This document shows positions 56,979 to 64,000 of a stretch of DNA of 64,000 nucleotides, piece after piece. Both the position numbers and the translations under genes were made by a program. This stretch comes from Nocardia fluminea. GTDB taxonomy: Bacteria; Actinomycetota; Actinomycetes; Mycobacteriales; Mycobacteriaceae. The first letter of the stretch is position 1; the number at the start of each line of letters is the position of its first letter. The notes under the pieces were generated by a model. That model saw only the letters and a list, made by a program, of their open reading frames with translations. It was not told the origin of the DNA and made no database searches. The stretch lies in assembly GCF_002846365.1 (NCBI RefSeq), contig NZ_PJMW01000002.1, forward strand, positions 1,364,001 to 1,428,000, in the 5' to 3' direction.

Positions 56979-57979
56979 CTGACCTCGTCGGCTGGTGCCA
57001 GCCAGGTGTTGCATTCGAAGTTGCGGTTCTTCGAATAACCCTGGTTGTACCAGTTGCCGTTGTGGTCCGGAGTGCCGTGATCGCGGTGGCGGCCGTCGCC
57101 GTCACCGCGGTTGTAGTTGTGCTTCACCGCGGCGTAGCCCTCCTGCGAGGTCCACGAACCGCCCGCTTCCGACGAACCGATGTACATGCCGCCGAAACAG
57201 CTGGCCTGCAACTCCATTCGGCGCGATGTCTCCAGCCCGCCCGCCGACATCGTGCCCTGCTCGCGACGCTGATTCGACGAGGCCTGCAGCAGGCCGGTGA
57301 GCCCCTGGATGTGGTGGCCGTATTCGTGGGCGTACACCGACAGCGCTTCCATCGGCGGATATGGGGTGTTGTGGATGACAAGGCCGGCTGTCGACATGTA
57401 GATGGTGCTCGAGGCGCTGCAGTAGAACGCGTCGCTGCTGGCGCCGCCACACGGCGAGGACAGCTCCGAAGGCTGTTCAGCGACAACCAGACCCGGGCTC
57501 TTGAACGGCAGGTTCGCGGCTGCCAGATTCGACCGCCACATCTGATCGAGGCAGACCTGAGCCGCCGCGAAGAAGGCTTTGGCCACTGCCGCGGCGGTCG
57601 ACCAGCGCGGCAGATCGCAGTCCATGTTCGTCAGCCCCGCGTCGTCGTCCTTGAACAGCGGATGCTGACCGAGGGCGATAACGGGTTGCGGCCCCGCCGG
57701 TTTGGTCGTTGTCGGCGTCGTGGTGCGCGCGGTGGTCGTGGCTCGCGCTGACGTCGGATTCGTGGTCGGCACCGGCGAGTTCGAGCTGTAGGTGAAACTC
57801 GGCGGCGTCGTCTTGGCGACCGAGCCGGGCGAACTCTGATCGGACAGGGTCACCGCGACCACCAGCAATCCGATGACCCCGAATACGGTCAGCACCGTCA
57901 GCACCGCACCGACCGCACCCGATCCACCCCGCCGCGGCGGCGGATACCCCTGCGGCACATAGCCGTACGGCGGCGGCAA
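56975..57979 (-). CDS. Neutral zinc metallopeptidase (YpfJ-like), N-terminus interrupted upstream
   Basis: The protein has up to 334 residues. One membrane helix lies near the N-terminus (GAVGAVLTVLTVFGVIGLLV), followed by a Thr/Pro-rich linker (TTTARTTTPTTTKP) and an extracellular PF04228-type domain with HEYGHH (in VYAHEYGHHIQGL) and a later ELQASCFGGMY glutamate ligand. Four Cys may form disulphides. The proline/tyrosine-rich N-terminal region continues upstream in the same frame but is cut by a TAA at 57989-57991, so translation must start at TTG 57979 or a GTG just after, or the gene is a pseudogene. It is a tandem paralogue of the next gene. Confidence 0.72.
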   Translation of the reverse strand: MPPPYGYVPQGYPPPRRGGSGAVGAVLTVLTVFGVIGLLVVAVTLSDQSSPGSVAKTTPPSFTYSSNSPVPTTNPTSARATTTARTTTPTTTKPAGPQPVIALGQHPLFKDDDAGLTNMDCDLPRWSTAAAVAKAFFAAAQVCLDQMWRSNLAAANLPFKSPGLVVAEQPSELSSPCGGASSDAFYCSASSTIYMSTAGLVIHNTPYPPMEALSVYAHEYGHHIQGLTGLLQASSNQRREQGTMSAGGLETSRRMELQASCFGGMYIGSSEAGGSWTSQEGYAAVKHNYNRGDGDGRHRDHGTPDHNGNWYNQGYSKNRNFECNTWLAPADEVS

Positions 57980-57988
57980 CGGCCTACC

Positions 57989-58105
57989 TTAAGGCGGCGG
58001 CATCGGCGGCGGGTACTGCGGGGCGGGATACCCGTAGGGCTGCTGCTGCGGATACCCCGGCGGGCCGTAGGGCCCATAGGGCCCGTAGCCAGGCGGTCGA
58101 CCCAT
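57989..58105 (-). pseudogene. Severed N-terminal fragment of the metallopeptidase gene
   Basis: ATG 58105 overlaps the upstream gene stop by one base (TGATG), like a normal coupled start. It opens 38 codons of Gly/Pro/Tyr-rich sequence (MGRPPGYGPYGPYGPPGYPQ and on) before TAA 57989-57991. The downstream metallopeptidase frame is identical and the composition is continuous across the stop. A single-base nonsense change is the simplest reading; a sequencing error is possible. Confidence 0.65.
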
Positions 58106-59217
58106 CAGTTCACTTCACTCGCGGGGACCGTGAAAGTGTTGCACTGGGCAGTGAGGTTGCGGTCGAGGCCGGTCTCGAACCACTGGCCGCCGTGCTCGGC
58201 GGTGCCGTGATCGCGCATGTCGCCGGGGCCGTCACCGCGGCCGTAGGAATCCTTCGTGGCGACCGTGACCTGGGAGGAGGTCAGCGAGCCGCCGCCCTTC
58301 GAGGAGGCGATGAACATGCCGTCGAAGCAGTTGGCCTGCAACTCGACTCGGCGCGAGAGCTCCAGCCCTTTGGGCGAGCGGGCGCCCGCGTCGACACGCT
58401 CGCTGTTGGCCTTGCGCAGGACGCCCGATTGCGCCTGCACGTGGTGGCCGTACTCGTGCGCGAACACCGACAGGTACACCACCCAGTTGTCGCGGAACTG
58501 ATCGGTCTGCAACTGGCTGATCGGCATGTAGATGGTCTTGTTCGCCGGGCAGTAGAAGGCGGCGAAGTTGCTCGTCGAACCCGTGCACGGGGTGGTGATG
58601 CCGTCGGTGGTCGCGGTGACGCTGAGCGTCGGCGACTCGAAGGGCAGATCGTTCTCCGCCAGCAGCGGTTTCCATGCCGACTCGAGGCACGTCGCGGCCG
58701 ATTCGAAGAAGGCGCGCGCCTTGTCCACCTGGGTGCCCCACGGCGCGTAATCGCACGATGCCGGGACCAGGGTGCCGTCGGAGTCGGTGAGCAGTGGGTT
58801 GTCGCCGGTCGCGGCGGGCGCGGTGCCGGGCTGGGGGGTGTAGGTCGTGGTCGGTTTCGGGCCGATCGCGCCGATCCCGAGGTCGACGCCGGTATTGACG
58901 GCGTACTTCACCAGCCCGCCGACCAGCAGGAAGATGACGATCAGGATGGCCGAGGTGAAGCCACCGCCCCGCTTACGCGGCGGTGGAGTCGGCCTGCCCG
59001 GCGGCCCATAGGGCATCGGCGGCGGACGGTATCCCGGCGGCGGACCATATGCCGGATGCTGTCCATAACCCTGTGGATAGGCCTGCGGCTGTGGATAACC
59101 TTGCTGCCCGTAGCCCGGTGGTGGCCGGTATCCCGGGGGCGGACCATAGCCGGGGGGTGGTGGAACCGGTCGTCCACCTGGGCCGTTCGGCCCATAACCG
59201 TACGGTGGTTGAGTCAC
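58105..59217 (-). CDS. Neutral zinc metallopeptidase (YpfJ-like), intact paralogue
   Basis: The protein has 370 residues. A cytoplasmic Gly/Pro/Tyr-rich tail (~1-85, repeated PPGYG/PPPGYR) is followed by one membrane helix (TSAILIVIFLLVGGLVKYAV) and an extracellular PF04228-type domain with the zinc motif HEYGHH (FAHEYGHHVQAQ), ELQANCFDGMF and paired Cys. GTG 59217 (TQPPYGYG start) follows GAGGGG; ATG 59241 is an alternative. The family is membrane-anchored and its physiological substrate is not settled. It is followed at once by the interrupted paralogue, and diverges from the DUF2207 gene. Confidence 0.83.
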   Translation of the reverse strand: MTQPPYGYGPNGPGGRPVPPPPGYGPPPGYRPPPGYGQQGYPQPQAYPQGYGQHPAYGPPPGYRPPPMPYGPPGRPTPPPRKRGGGFTSAILIVIFLLVGGLVKYAVNTGVDLGIGAIGPKPTTTYTPQPGTAPAATGDNPLLTDSDGTLVPASCDYAPWGTQVDKARAFFESAATCLESAWKPLLAENDLPFESPTLSVTATTDGITTPCTGSTSNFAAFYCPANKTIYMPISQLQTDQFRDNWVVYLSVFAHEYGHHVQAQSGVLRKANSERVDAGARSPKGLELSRRVELQANCFDGMFIASSKGGGSLTSSQVTVATKDSYGRGDGPGDMRDHGTAEHGGQWFETGLDRNLTAQCNTFTVPASEVN

Positions 59218-59264
59218 TCCCCCGTACCCCCCTCGTCTCATGAGTCATCGACAGCCGCTGACGC

Positions 59265-59285
59265 AGAATAGCAAGCTGTCTAGAG
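59265..59285. promoter_or_regulatory. Divergent -10 elements
   Basis: TATTCT on the minus strand (59265-59270) for the metallopeptidase unit and TAGAGT on the plus strand (59280-59285) for the DUF2207 gene, whose ATG is nine bases further on and may be leaderless. The two units probably share control. Confidence 0.45.
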
Positions 59286-59294
59286 TAAGCACCC

Positions 59295-60917
59295 ATGCTG
59301 ACTTTTCGGGGGGGCGCCGCAGGCGCGCTGCTGCTCGCTGCGGCGGGATTGCTCGTGGCCGCGCCGGTAGCCCATACGGAGCCCTCGACCTCCGGTGTTT
59401 CGATCACCGCCGACCTCACCCTCACCGAAACCGGTGTGCTCGAGGTCATCGAGACTGTCGCGGTACCCGCCGACGGGAATTTCACGATGTCACTGCCGTT
59501 GCGCCTCAAGGTCGGTGACGACGTCGAACGGGTCTTCAAGGTCACCGATGTGACCGCCAGCGGTGCGGGCACCGCCACCACCGTCAACGACCAGTTCGTG
59601 GTCGAGGCGAAACCGGGCGAATCGAAGTTCACGTATACGGTGCACAACACCGTCTCCGACATGCCGGGCACGCAGGTGTTCCACTGGCTGGGCGTGCTCA
59701 ACGCCGATATCGCCGTGCTCGATGTCTCGGTGATCAGCCCGAGCTTCCAAATGGGCATCGTGGACTGCAAACTCGGCTCGGCCGGCAATGCCAAGCCGTG
59801 CGCCGATGTCCACACCGAACCCGACGGTGTGCTCTATCTGCACCAGACCGATCTGCGCAAAGGCGATGCCATCGACCTCACCTTGCAGATGCCCCCGGGC
59901 ACCGTGCCCGCGAATGCCGATGTGCGCGGCGGCGGTACGGGTCCCTTCGCCTTCACCACGCCGGTCCTCGCGGCGTTCGGCGCTTTCCTGCTCGCGCTGG
60001 CCGCCATGGTCGCCTATGTCCTGCTGGCGCGAAAGCGGGCCGCCGCCGCGGTGGCGGGCAGCGACGCCTTCGATCCGCTGATCCAGCAGGGCGGCCGCGT
60101 CGAATTCACCTCCCCCGACGGGGTGCTGCCCGGTGAGGCAGGCCTGATCATCGACGAACACGCCGATCCGGTCGACATCGCCGCCACCGTCGTCGATCTC
60201 GCTGTGCGGCGCTACCTGTGGATCACCCCCGTGAACGCGCGCGGTGAGGACGATTGGCGGATCAGCCGCGTCAACGCCCCCGACGACCAGCTGCGCGAAT
60301 ACGAGCGCACCGTCTACGACATGCTGCTCCCCGAGGGCACCGACACCGTCGCCGTCCGCGAGCTGCGTGCCCCCGGCCGCCTGCAACTGGACCCGATCCG
60401 CGCCGCCATGCGCAACGACGCCGTCGCCACCGGCGCCTTCGCCGATCCCGCACAGCGCGCGCTGCCCCGCTGGATCGGCGCCGCCCTGATCGTCCTCGGC
60501 CTGATCATCACGGTCACCCTCGCCCTGACCGCGGGCCACGCCCTGGTCGGCGTAGCCATCGCCCTGGCAGGCGGAGCCGCCGTGCTGCTCCCCAACTATC
60601 TCCCCACCCGAACCCCCCTCGGCGACACGGTCGCAGGCCGGATTCGCGCCATGCACCGCGGCCTCGACACCGTCGTCCGCGACCGAATCCCCCCCATCGA
60701 CCAGGAAACGATCTTCTCCCGCGCCCTGCCCTACACGGTGATCAGCGGCCGCGCCGACAACTGGATCCGCACCTTCCGCGACATGAACCCCGCAGCCGAT
60801 TCACAACCCGGCCTCTACTGGTTCGCCGGCTACGACCGAGACCCCAACCTCCACCGCTTCGCCGCCCAATTCCCGTTCTTCATCACGGCACTGGAAGGCG
60901 CCTTCAACCCGCGCTGA
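59295..60917 (+). CDS. DUF2207 domain membrane protein
   Basis: The protein has 540 residues. A signal peptide spans residues 1-28 (GALLLAAAGLLVAAPVAHTE), then an extracellular beta-rich region to about 205 with DUF2207-type features. A membrane helix (AAFGAFLLALAAMVAYVLLA) is followed by a cytoplasmic stretch, two further helices (~395-440) and a C-terminal tail. The function of the family is unknown. It is divergent from two membrane-anchored metallopeptidases, which may act on the same envelope process. A strong terminator follows. Confidence 0.8.
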   Translation: MLTFRGGAAGALLLAAAGLLVAAPVAHTEPSTSGVSITADLTLTETGVLEVIETVAVPADGNFTMSLPLRLKVGDDVERVFKVTDVTASGAGTATTVNDQFVVEAKPGESKFTYTVHNTVSDMPGTQVFHWLGVLNADIAVLDVSVISPSFQMGIVDCKLGSAGNAKPCADVHTEPDGVLYLHQTDLRKGDAIDLTLQMPPGTVPANADVRGGGTGPFAFTTPVLAAFGAFLLALAAMVAYVLLARKRAAAAVAGSDAFDPLIQQGGRVEFTSPDGVLPGEAGLIIDEHADPVDIAATVVDLAVRRYLWITPVNARGEDDWRISRVNAPDDQLREYERTVYDMLLPEGTDTVAVRELRAPGRLQLDPIRAAMRNDAVATGAFADPAQRALPRWIGAALIVLGLIITVTLALTAGHALVGVAIALAGGAAVLLPNYLPTRTPLGDTVAGRIRAMHRGLDTVVRDRIPPIDQETIFSRALPYTVISGRADNWIRTFRDMNPAADSQPGLYWFAGYDRDPNLHRFAAQFPFFITALEGAFNPR

Positions 60918-60932
60918 CCCACCTGGACATAC

Positions 60933-60971
60933 GAAAGGCCCTGCTGCTCACCAAGAGCCGCAGGGCCTTTC
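60933..60971. terminator. Bidirectional intrinsic terminator
   Basis: Perfect 12-bp stem GAAAGGCCCTGC/GCAGGGCCTTTC, with an inner 4-bp extension (GCTC/GAGC) in the loop, and TTTC/GAAA ends in both directions. It lies between the convergent DUF2207 and ROK genes. Confidence 0.85.
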
Positions 60972-60976
60972 GCTGC

Positions 60977-62257
60977 TCACACCCGCCGGATAGCCGCCAG
61001 CGGATCCGCGTACAGCGCGCTCAACGAAGTGACCACCGCCGCGAACTCCTGAACCTTGCCCCCGAATCCACTGATCCGAATATCCGTGGCCGCCAACTGC
61101 GTACTCTGCGAAAACGCCCGAGCCACGTGCCCCAGCGCGGGCCGGTACCCCGTAAAAGCCTGCCCGCCCAGCACAACTCGATCCGGGTTCAGCATGTCCC
61201 GAACCAACGCGACGGTCTGTCCGAGCATTGTCGCCCGCTCCGCGAGCAATTCCCGCGCCGACTCCGACCCGGACTCGGCCGCCCGATACAGATCGTTGAT
61301 CGTGGTCCCGGCAGTCCCGTTGTGCGCCGGAATGATTCCGCGACCGACAGCCCGAGCCTGCAGCGCCCGATCGCCGACGGTCACTTCCAAGCATCCACGC
61401 CGGCCGCAGGTGCACTGCACGTCGGAGCCTGTCGGCAGATGCGCGATCGACCCCGGTCCATTGCTCGGGGTGTGCACCCGGCCGTCGAGAGTGACGGCGA
61501 TGCCCGCGGTCTCACGGACGTAGAAGTAGAGGCTGCTGCCGTGCTGGGCAGCGGGAAGTTCGGTATCGGGCTCGGGCCTGCGCGCATCGAAGGTGGGCAG
61601 CAGCAGCTCCGAGGCAGCCATCGCCTCGACGTGTGGTGCGACGGAAACCGGCAGTTCGAGCACATCGCCGAGCACCTGCCCGATCGGCGCGCCCTTCCAT
61701 TCCAGCTTCGGATGGTCGACCACACCGCTCTGCGGATCCACCCGGCCACCGATGGCCACACCGGCCCACAGCGGCGTCCGCCGATGCCACCGCTGCAGGA
61801 ACGCCTTGGCGCTGCGCGCGACGGTGGTGACCGCGAATTCCTGCCCGGTCTGGGGTGTCGCGATGGCGAGACCGCCGAGAATCCGGCCGCGCAGGTCAGC
61901 GGCGACGATCTTGGTCGCCTCGGCGCCGATGTGAATGCCCAACGTGAGGTAGGCGTCGTGATCGATCTCGAAGGGCACCCGAGGCCTGCCGACAGCGCCC
62001 GCCGCGGTCAGATCCGGCCGCTCACGCAGCAGGCCCGCCGAAAGCAGCGACGCCACTTGACGATTCACGGTGGCGATACTCAAACCCGTTGCCCGCGCGG
62101 CATTGTCGCGCGAAACCGGGCCGGAGGCGGCGGTTCGCAGCACCGCGGCGGCTGGGTTGTCACTGCGCCGAAGCTCCGGCGGCACAACGGGACGGGAAAC
62201 ACGAGGACGACCAGCGCCGGTCCGGGAGACGGGGCGATCGATGATCGGAGCAGACAT
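60977..62257 (-). CDS. ROK family transcriptional regulator (CysR/SsuR-like candidate)
   Basis: The protein has 426 residues. An N-terminal winged helix-turn-helix (~35-80, ATGLSIATVNRQVASLLSAG) is followed by a ROK sugar-kinase-like domain with the zinc motif CTCGRRGCLE and LNPDRVVLGGQAF. The usual His of the GHxx zinc ligand is replaced in context (IAHLPTG). ROK proteins sense metabolites; in corynebacteria the ROK members CysR and SsuR control sulphur metabolism, and the cysteine-tailed leader peptide upstream makes a similar role plausible here. AAGGAA precedes ATG 62257, directly after the attenuator-like terminator. Confidence 0.82.
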   Translation of the reverse strand: MSAPIIDRPVSRTGAGRPRVSRPVVPPELRRSDNPAAAVLRTAASGPVSRDNAARATGLSIATVNRQVASLLSAGLLRERPDLTAAGAVGRPRVPFEIDHDAYLTLGIHIGAEATKIVAADLRGRILGGLAIATPQTGQEFAVTTVARSAKAFLQRWHRRTPLWAGVAIGGRVDPQSGVVDHPKLEWKGAPIGQVLGDVLELPVSVAPHVEAMAASELLLPTFDARRPEPDTELPAAQHGSSLYFYVRETAGIAVTLDGRVHTPSNGPGSIAHLPTGSDVQCTCGRRGCLEVTVGDRALQARAVGRGIIPAHNGTAGTTINDLYRAAESGSESARELLAERATMLGQTVALVRDMLNPDRVVLGGQAFTGYRPALGHVARAFSQSTQLAATDIRISGFGGKVQEFAAVVTSLSALYADPLAAIRRV

Positions 62258-62272
62258 ATGAAGTTCCTTGCC

Positions 62273-62298
62273 AAAAATCCCGTTATCCCAACGGGATT
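62273..62298 (-). terminator. Intrinsic terminator/attenuator ahead of ROK gene
   Basis: On the minus strand: a 9-bp stem AATCCCGTT/AACGGGATT with a 5-base loop, followed by a T-run (A-run at 62273-62277 on the plus strand). It is the only canonical T-run terminator noticed in the window. It sits between the cysteine leader peptide stop and the ROK ribosome-binding site. Confidence 0.75.
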
Positions 62299-62338
62299 GC
62301 CTACACGTGGGGCGTGGCAGCTCGCGAACCTGAGGGGC

Positions 62339-62446
62339 TCAGCTGCAGGAGCAGGAACGACACAGTTCGCGCGTCAACGGCAACCGCAAGCCCAGAGCGG
62401 CGGTCACATAGGTGACCCGCTGGGCGGCGAGATGGTTGCTGGACAT
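62339..62446 (-). CDS. Cysteine-tailed leader peptide, 35 residues
   Basis: The peptide starts MSSNHLAAQRVTYVTAALGL and ends LTRELCRSCSCS, with three Cys codons in the last seven. A -10-like TTAACT (62455-62460) lies eight bases before the ATG and there is no ribosome-binding site, so the mRNA is likely leaderless, as for the polycysteine small ORFs of mycobacteria. A T-run terminator and then the ROK gene follow. This is the layout of cysteine-responsive attenuation: the ribosome pauses at Cys codons when cysteine is scarce. Confidence 0.72.
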   Translation of the reverse strand: MSSNHLAAQRVTYVTAALGLRLPLTRELCRSCSCS

Positions 62447-62582
62447 AACAATCAAGTTAACACCTAATCCCGACCCATCCAAGCCAAACCGGCGAATTGT
62501 GCGCTGCGGCACACCATAGTCCCAGTTCAGCGCGTTGCGATGGGCGCGCAATGCGGTGTGACGGCATCCCGGATACGGCAAA

Positions 62583-62614
62583 ACCCCTCCGGGAAAACAG
62601 GTTCCGGGAGGGGT
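62583..62614 (-). terminator. Hairpin terminator of secreted-protein gene
   Basis: Stem ACCCCTCC/GGAGGGGT (8 bp) with an inner GGAA/TTCC pairing, just after the stop at 62627 on the minus strand. Confidence 0.7.
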
Positions 62615-62626
62615 CTCGCGCAGTAG

Positions 62627-63337
62627 CTACTTGGCCGGGGCCGTGAAGGGCGCGTTGACCGTCGTGAAGTACTGGATGGCGGCACCGATCGCGACCGGAG
62701 CGGTGATGAAGATCTGACCGACCAGCGTGCCGAGCGCGCCGACGGCCAGGATGCCGCCGATGCAGCCGACCGCCGCGGCGGGCAGGAACGGACCGAAGAG
62801 GCCGACGATCGTCGCCGCGGCGACGGTCGCGCCCGCGATGCCACCGAGGACGCAGCCGACGGCGCCGCCGGTGAGACCACCGAGGAGGGTGCCCACCGCG
62901 GCACCGAGGGAGATCGTGCTGGTCAGCCGGTTCCAGGCCGCGACCTCACGGTCGTATTCGGTCTTGAAGGGCGCCTTGTCCTCGAACGGCAGGGCGACCG
63001 GCTTGTACACGGCCTTGGACACGTCGAGCTGCGGTGTCAGGGTGGCGGTGTTGCCCGCGATGTTCGCGGCGATGGGCAACTCGAAATCGTCGAGCCGGAA
63101 CGTCAGCGGGGTGGCCGCGATCGTCGTGCCGTTCGGGGCCTTCACCTTGAAAGCGCCGTCCTCGGCGACCAGCGAGCCGGCATCGGTGGTGATGACCGAC
63201 GTGCCGTCGACCTCCTGGGCCGTGAAGTTCACGGGGGTATCGGCCTGCGCGGTCGGCGCGGCGTTGACGGTGCCTGCGGTGATGCCGGTGGCCGCCGTCA
63301 GCAGCGCCGCGACCACGGCGAACTTCCTCATCTTCAT
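62627..63337 (-). CDS. Secreted protein with C-terminal glycine-rich hydrophobic domain
   Basis: The protein has 236 residues. A signal peptide spans residues 1-26 (FAVVAALLTAATGITAGTVN). Residues 30-125 form a beta-rich domain (VNFTAQEVDGTSVITTDAGS). Residues 140-215 are a Gly/Ala-rich hydrophobic stretch (LGAAVGTLLGGLTGGAVGCV, VLGGIAGATVAAATIVGLFG) that could span or insert into a membrane. The type is common in Nocardia-like genomes, to my knowledge without known function. ATG 63337; a weak GAGGG precedes it. A terminator follows. Confidence 0.75.
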   Translation of the reverse strand: MKMRKFAVVAALLTAATGITAGTVNAAPTAQADTPVNFTAQEVDGTSVITTDAGSLVAEDGAFKVKAPNGTTIAATPLTFRLDDFELPIAANIAGNTATLTPQLDVSKAVYKPVALPFEDKAPFKTEYDREVAAWNRLTSTISLGAAVGTLLGGLTGGAVGCVLGGIAGATVAAATIVGLFGPFLPAAAVGCIGGILAVGALGTLVGQIFITAPVAIGAAIQYFTTVNAPFTAPAK

Positions 63338-63442
63338 AAAACTGCCAATCCCTCATCTGTTGTGGAGCTGTTCGAGATGCAAGCTTCGAGCAGATCCACC
63401 GTGGTGACGAGGGAAAAAAGCAGCTAGATCTTAACTAAGAAT

Positions 63443-64000
63443 TCATTTCGGGGCTTTGGCCGCCGCTTTGGCCTGCTTCTTGAATTCCCGTACTTCCGAC
63501 AATGTTTCGGCATCGACGACGTCGGCGACCGAGCGTCGTGAGCCGTCGTCGCCATAGGATCCCGCCGCTTTTCGCCAGCCGTCCGGCTGCACGCCGCGCT
63601 GTTTTCCGAGCAAGGCGAGAAAGATCTTCGCCTTCTGCGCCCCGAACCCCGGCAGGTCCTGCAACCGGCGCAGCACCTCGGCGCCGTCGGGGTCGCCCGC
63701 GGTCCAGATCTGCGCAGGTACACCGTCGTAATGCTCGATCACATACTGGGCGAGCGCCTGCGCCCGCCGCGCCATCGACCGCCCATAGCGGTGAATCGCC
63801 GGTGGGGTGGCCGCAAGTTCCTCGAATTCGGCCGGATCCGCTTCGGCGATGCGGCGCAGCTCGAATCCACCCATGCGCTCGGCGAGTTTGCGCGGCCCAC
63901 GAAACGCGTGCTCCATCGGGTACTGCTGGTCGAGCAACATCCCCAGCAGCAGCGCGAAATCGTCGGTGCTGAGTAGTTCGTCGGCCTCGGATTCCTGCGC
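63443..64000 (-). CDS. HhH-GPD base-excision repair family protein, 5'-truncated by window edge
   Basis: The frame stays open to base 64000 and reads QESEADELLSTDDFALLLG before the internal Met at 63940, so the start lies outside the window. The visible part has LLLGMLLDQQYPMEHAFRGP near the start and the helix-hairpin-helix DLPGFGAQKAKIFLALLG. It ends in a Lys/Ala-rich tail. This is the uncharacterised HhH-GPD group related to DNA glycosylases; the catalytic Lys of bifunctional members is not evident. It would act on damaged bases in DNA, but its activity is unproven. Confidence 0.82.
   Translation of the reverse strand, partial: AQESEADELLSTDDFALLLGMLLDQQYPMEHAFRGPRKLAERMGGFELRRIAEADPAEFEELAATPPAIHRYGRSMARRAQALAQYVIEHYDGVPAQIWTAGDPDGAEVLRRLQDLPGFGAQKAKIFLALLGKQRGVQPDGWRKAAGSYGDDGSRRSVADVVDAETLSEVREFKKQAKAAAKAPK

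Noticed and set aside
59050..59110. TTATCCACA-like DnaA boxes
   Set aside because: They lie in the coding region of the metallopeptidase tail, where Tyr-Pro-Gln codons give the same bases.
62339..62581. 80-codon version of the cysteine-tailed ORF
   Set aside because: The upstream 45 codons cross a promoter-like region and look non-coding; the 35-codon form begins right after a -10 element.

Overview
This window is high-GC actinobacterial DNA. Its gene content points to a mycolic-acid-containing member of the Mycobacteriales, most likely Nocardia or a close relative. Several genes follow the order of Mycobacterium tuberculosis Rv3708c-Rv3721c as I remember it: asd, lysC (ask), leuA, the murT/gatD pair, recR, ybaB, an SRPBCC protein, the bfaA/bfaB lipid-methylation pair and dnaX. 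Large accessory blocks are inserted between these landmarks. No rRNA, tRNA, insertion sequence or CRISPR array was seen. Many genes appear to have leaderless starts, and several convergent pairs overlap or share a hairpin terminator.

Bases 1-14,300 hold a left-truncated allophanate hydrolase, an ArsC/LMW-phosphatase-type protein, a 19-residue membrane-type small ORF, an APC transporter, a secreted beta-lactamase-fold hydrolase, the lysC-asd operon, a TetR regulator divergent from a RibD-like reductase, an SRPBCC protein, LtrA, a voltage-sensor-like protein without a pore, a Tat-exported cholesterol-oxidase-type GMC enzyme and a TauE/SafE permease.

Bases 14,300-25,100 hold leuA behind a leucine-rich leader peptide and attenuator-like hairpin, a Pro/Gln-rich MinD/ParA ATPase, a LysR/EamA divergent pair, a Tat-exported flavin amine-oxidase-like protein, the murT-gatD lipid II amidation operon and a VapBC-type toxin-antitoxin pair.

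Bases 25,100-36,300 hold a bile-acid-symporter-family permease and a four-gene minus-strand operon. The operon encodes a transglutaminase/DUF2126 protein, a circularly permuted ATP-grasp/alpha-E fusion, a second transglutaminase and a HEIGH zinc peptidase. This is a predicted peptide-ligation and processing system whose product is unknown, and it is the main system of interest here.

Bases 36,300-54,400 hold ybaB-recR, a MerR/VOC operon, the bfaA-bfaB pair expected to make tuberculostearic acid, a PknK-like kinase/STAND regulator, fadA-fadB beta-oxidation genes and dnaX.

Bases 54,400-64,000 hold an uncharacterised protein downstream of a perfect CRP-type palindrome, an Amt transporter behind a GlnR-type box, two tandem neutral zinc metallopeptidases (one with an in-frame stop in its N-terminal region) divergent from a DUF2207 protein, a ROK regulator preceded by a cysteine-tailed leader peptide and an intrinsic terminator, a secreted protein and a right-truncated HhH-GPD protein.

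Several intergenic regions carry unexplained structure. Two palindromic elements with an identical 22-base head and different central hairpins sit just upstream of minus-strand genes (31212-31324 and 37274-37380). An 88-base near-perfect hairpin follows leuA (16504-16591).
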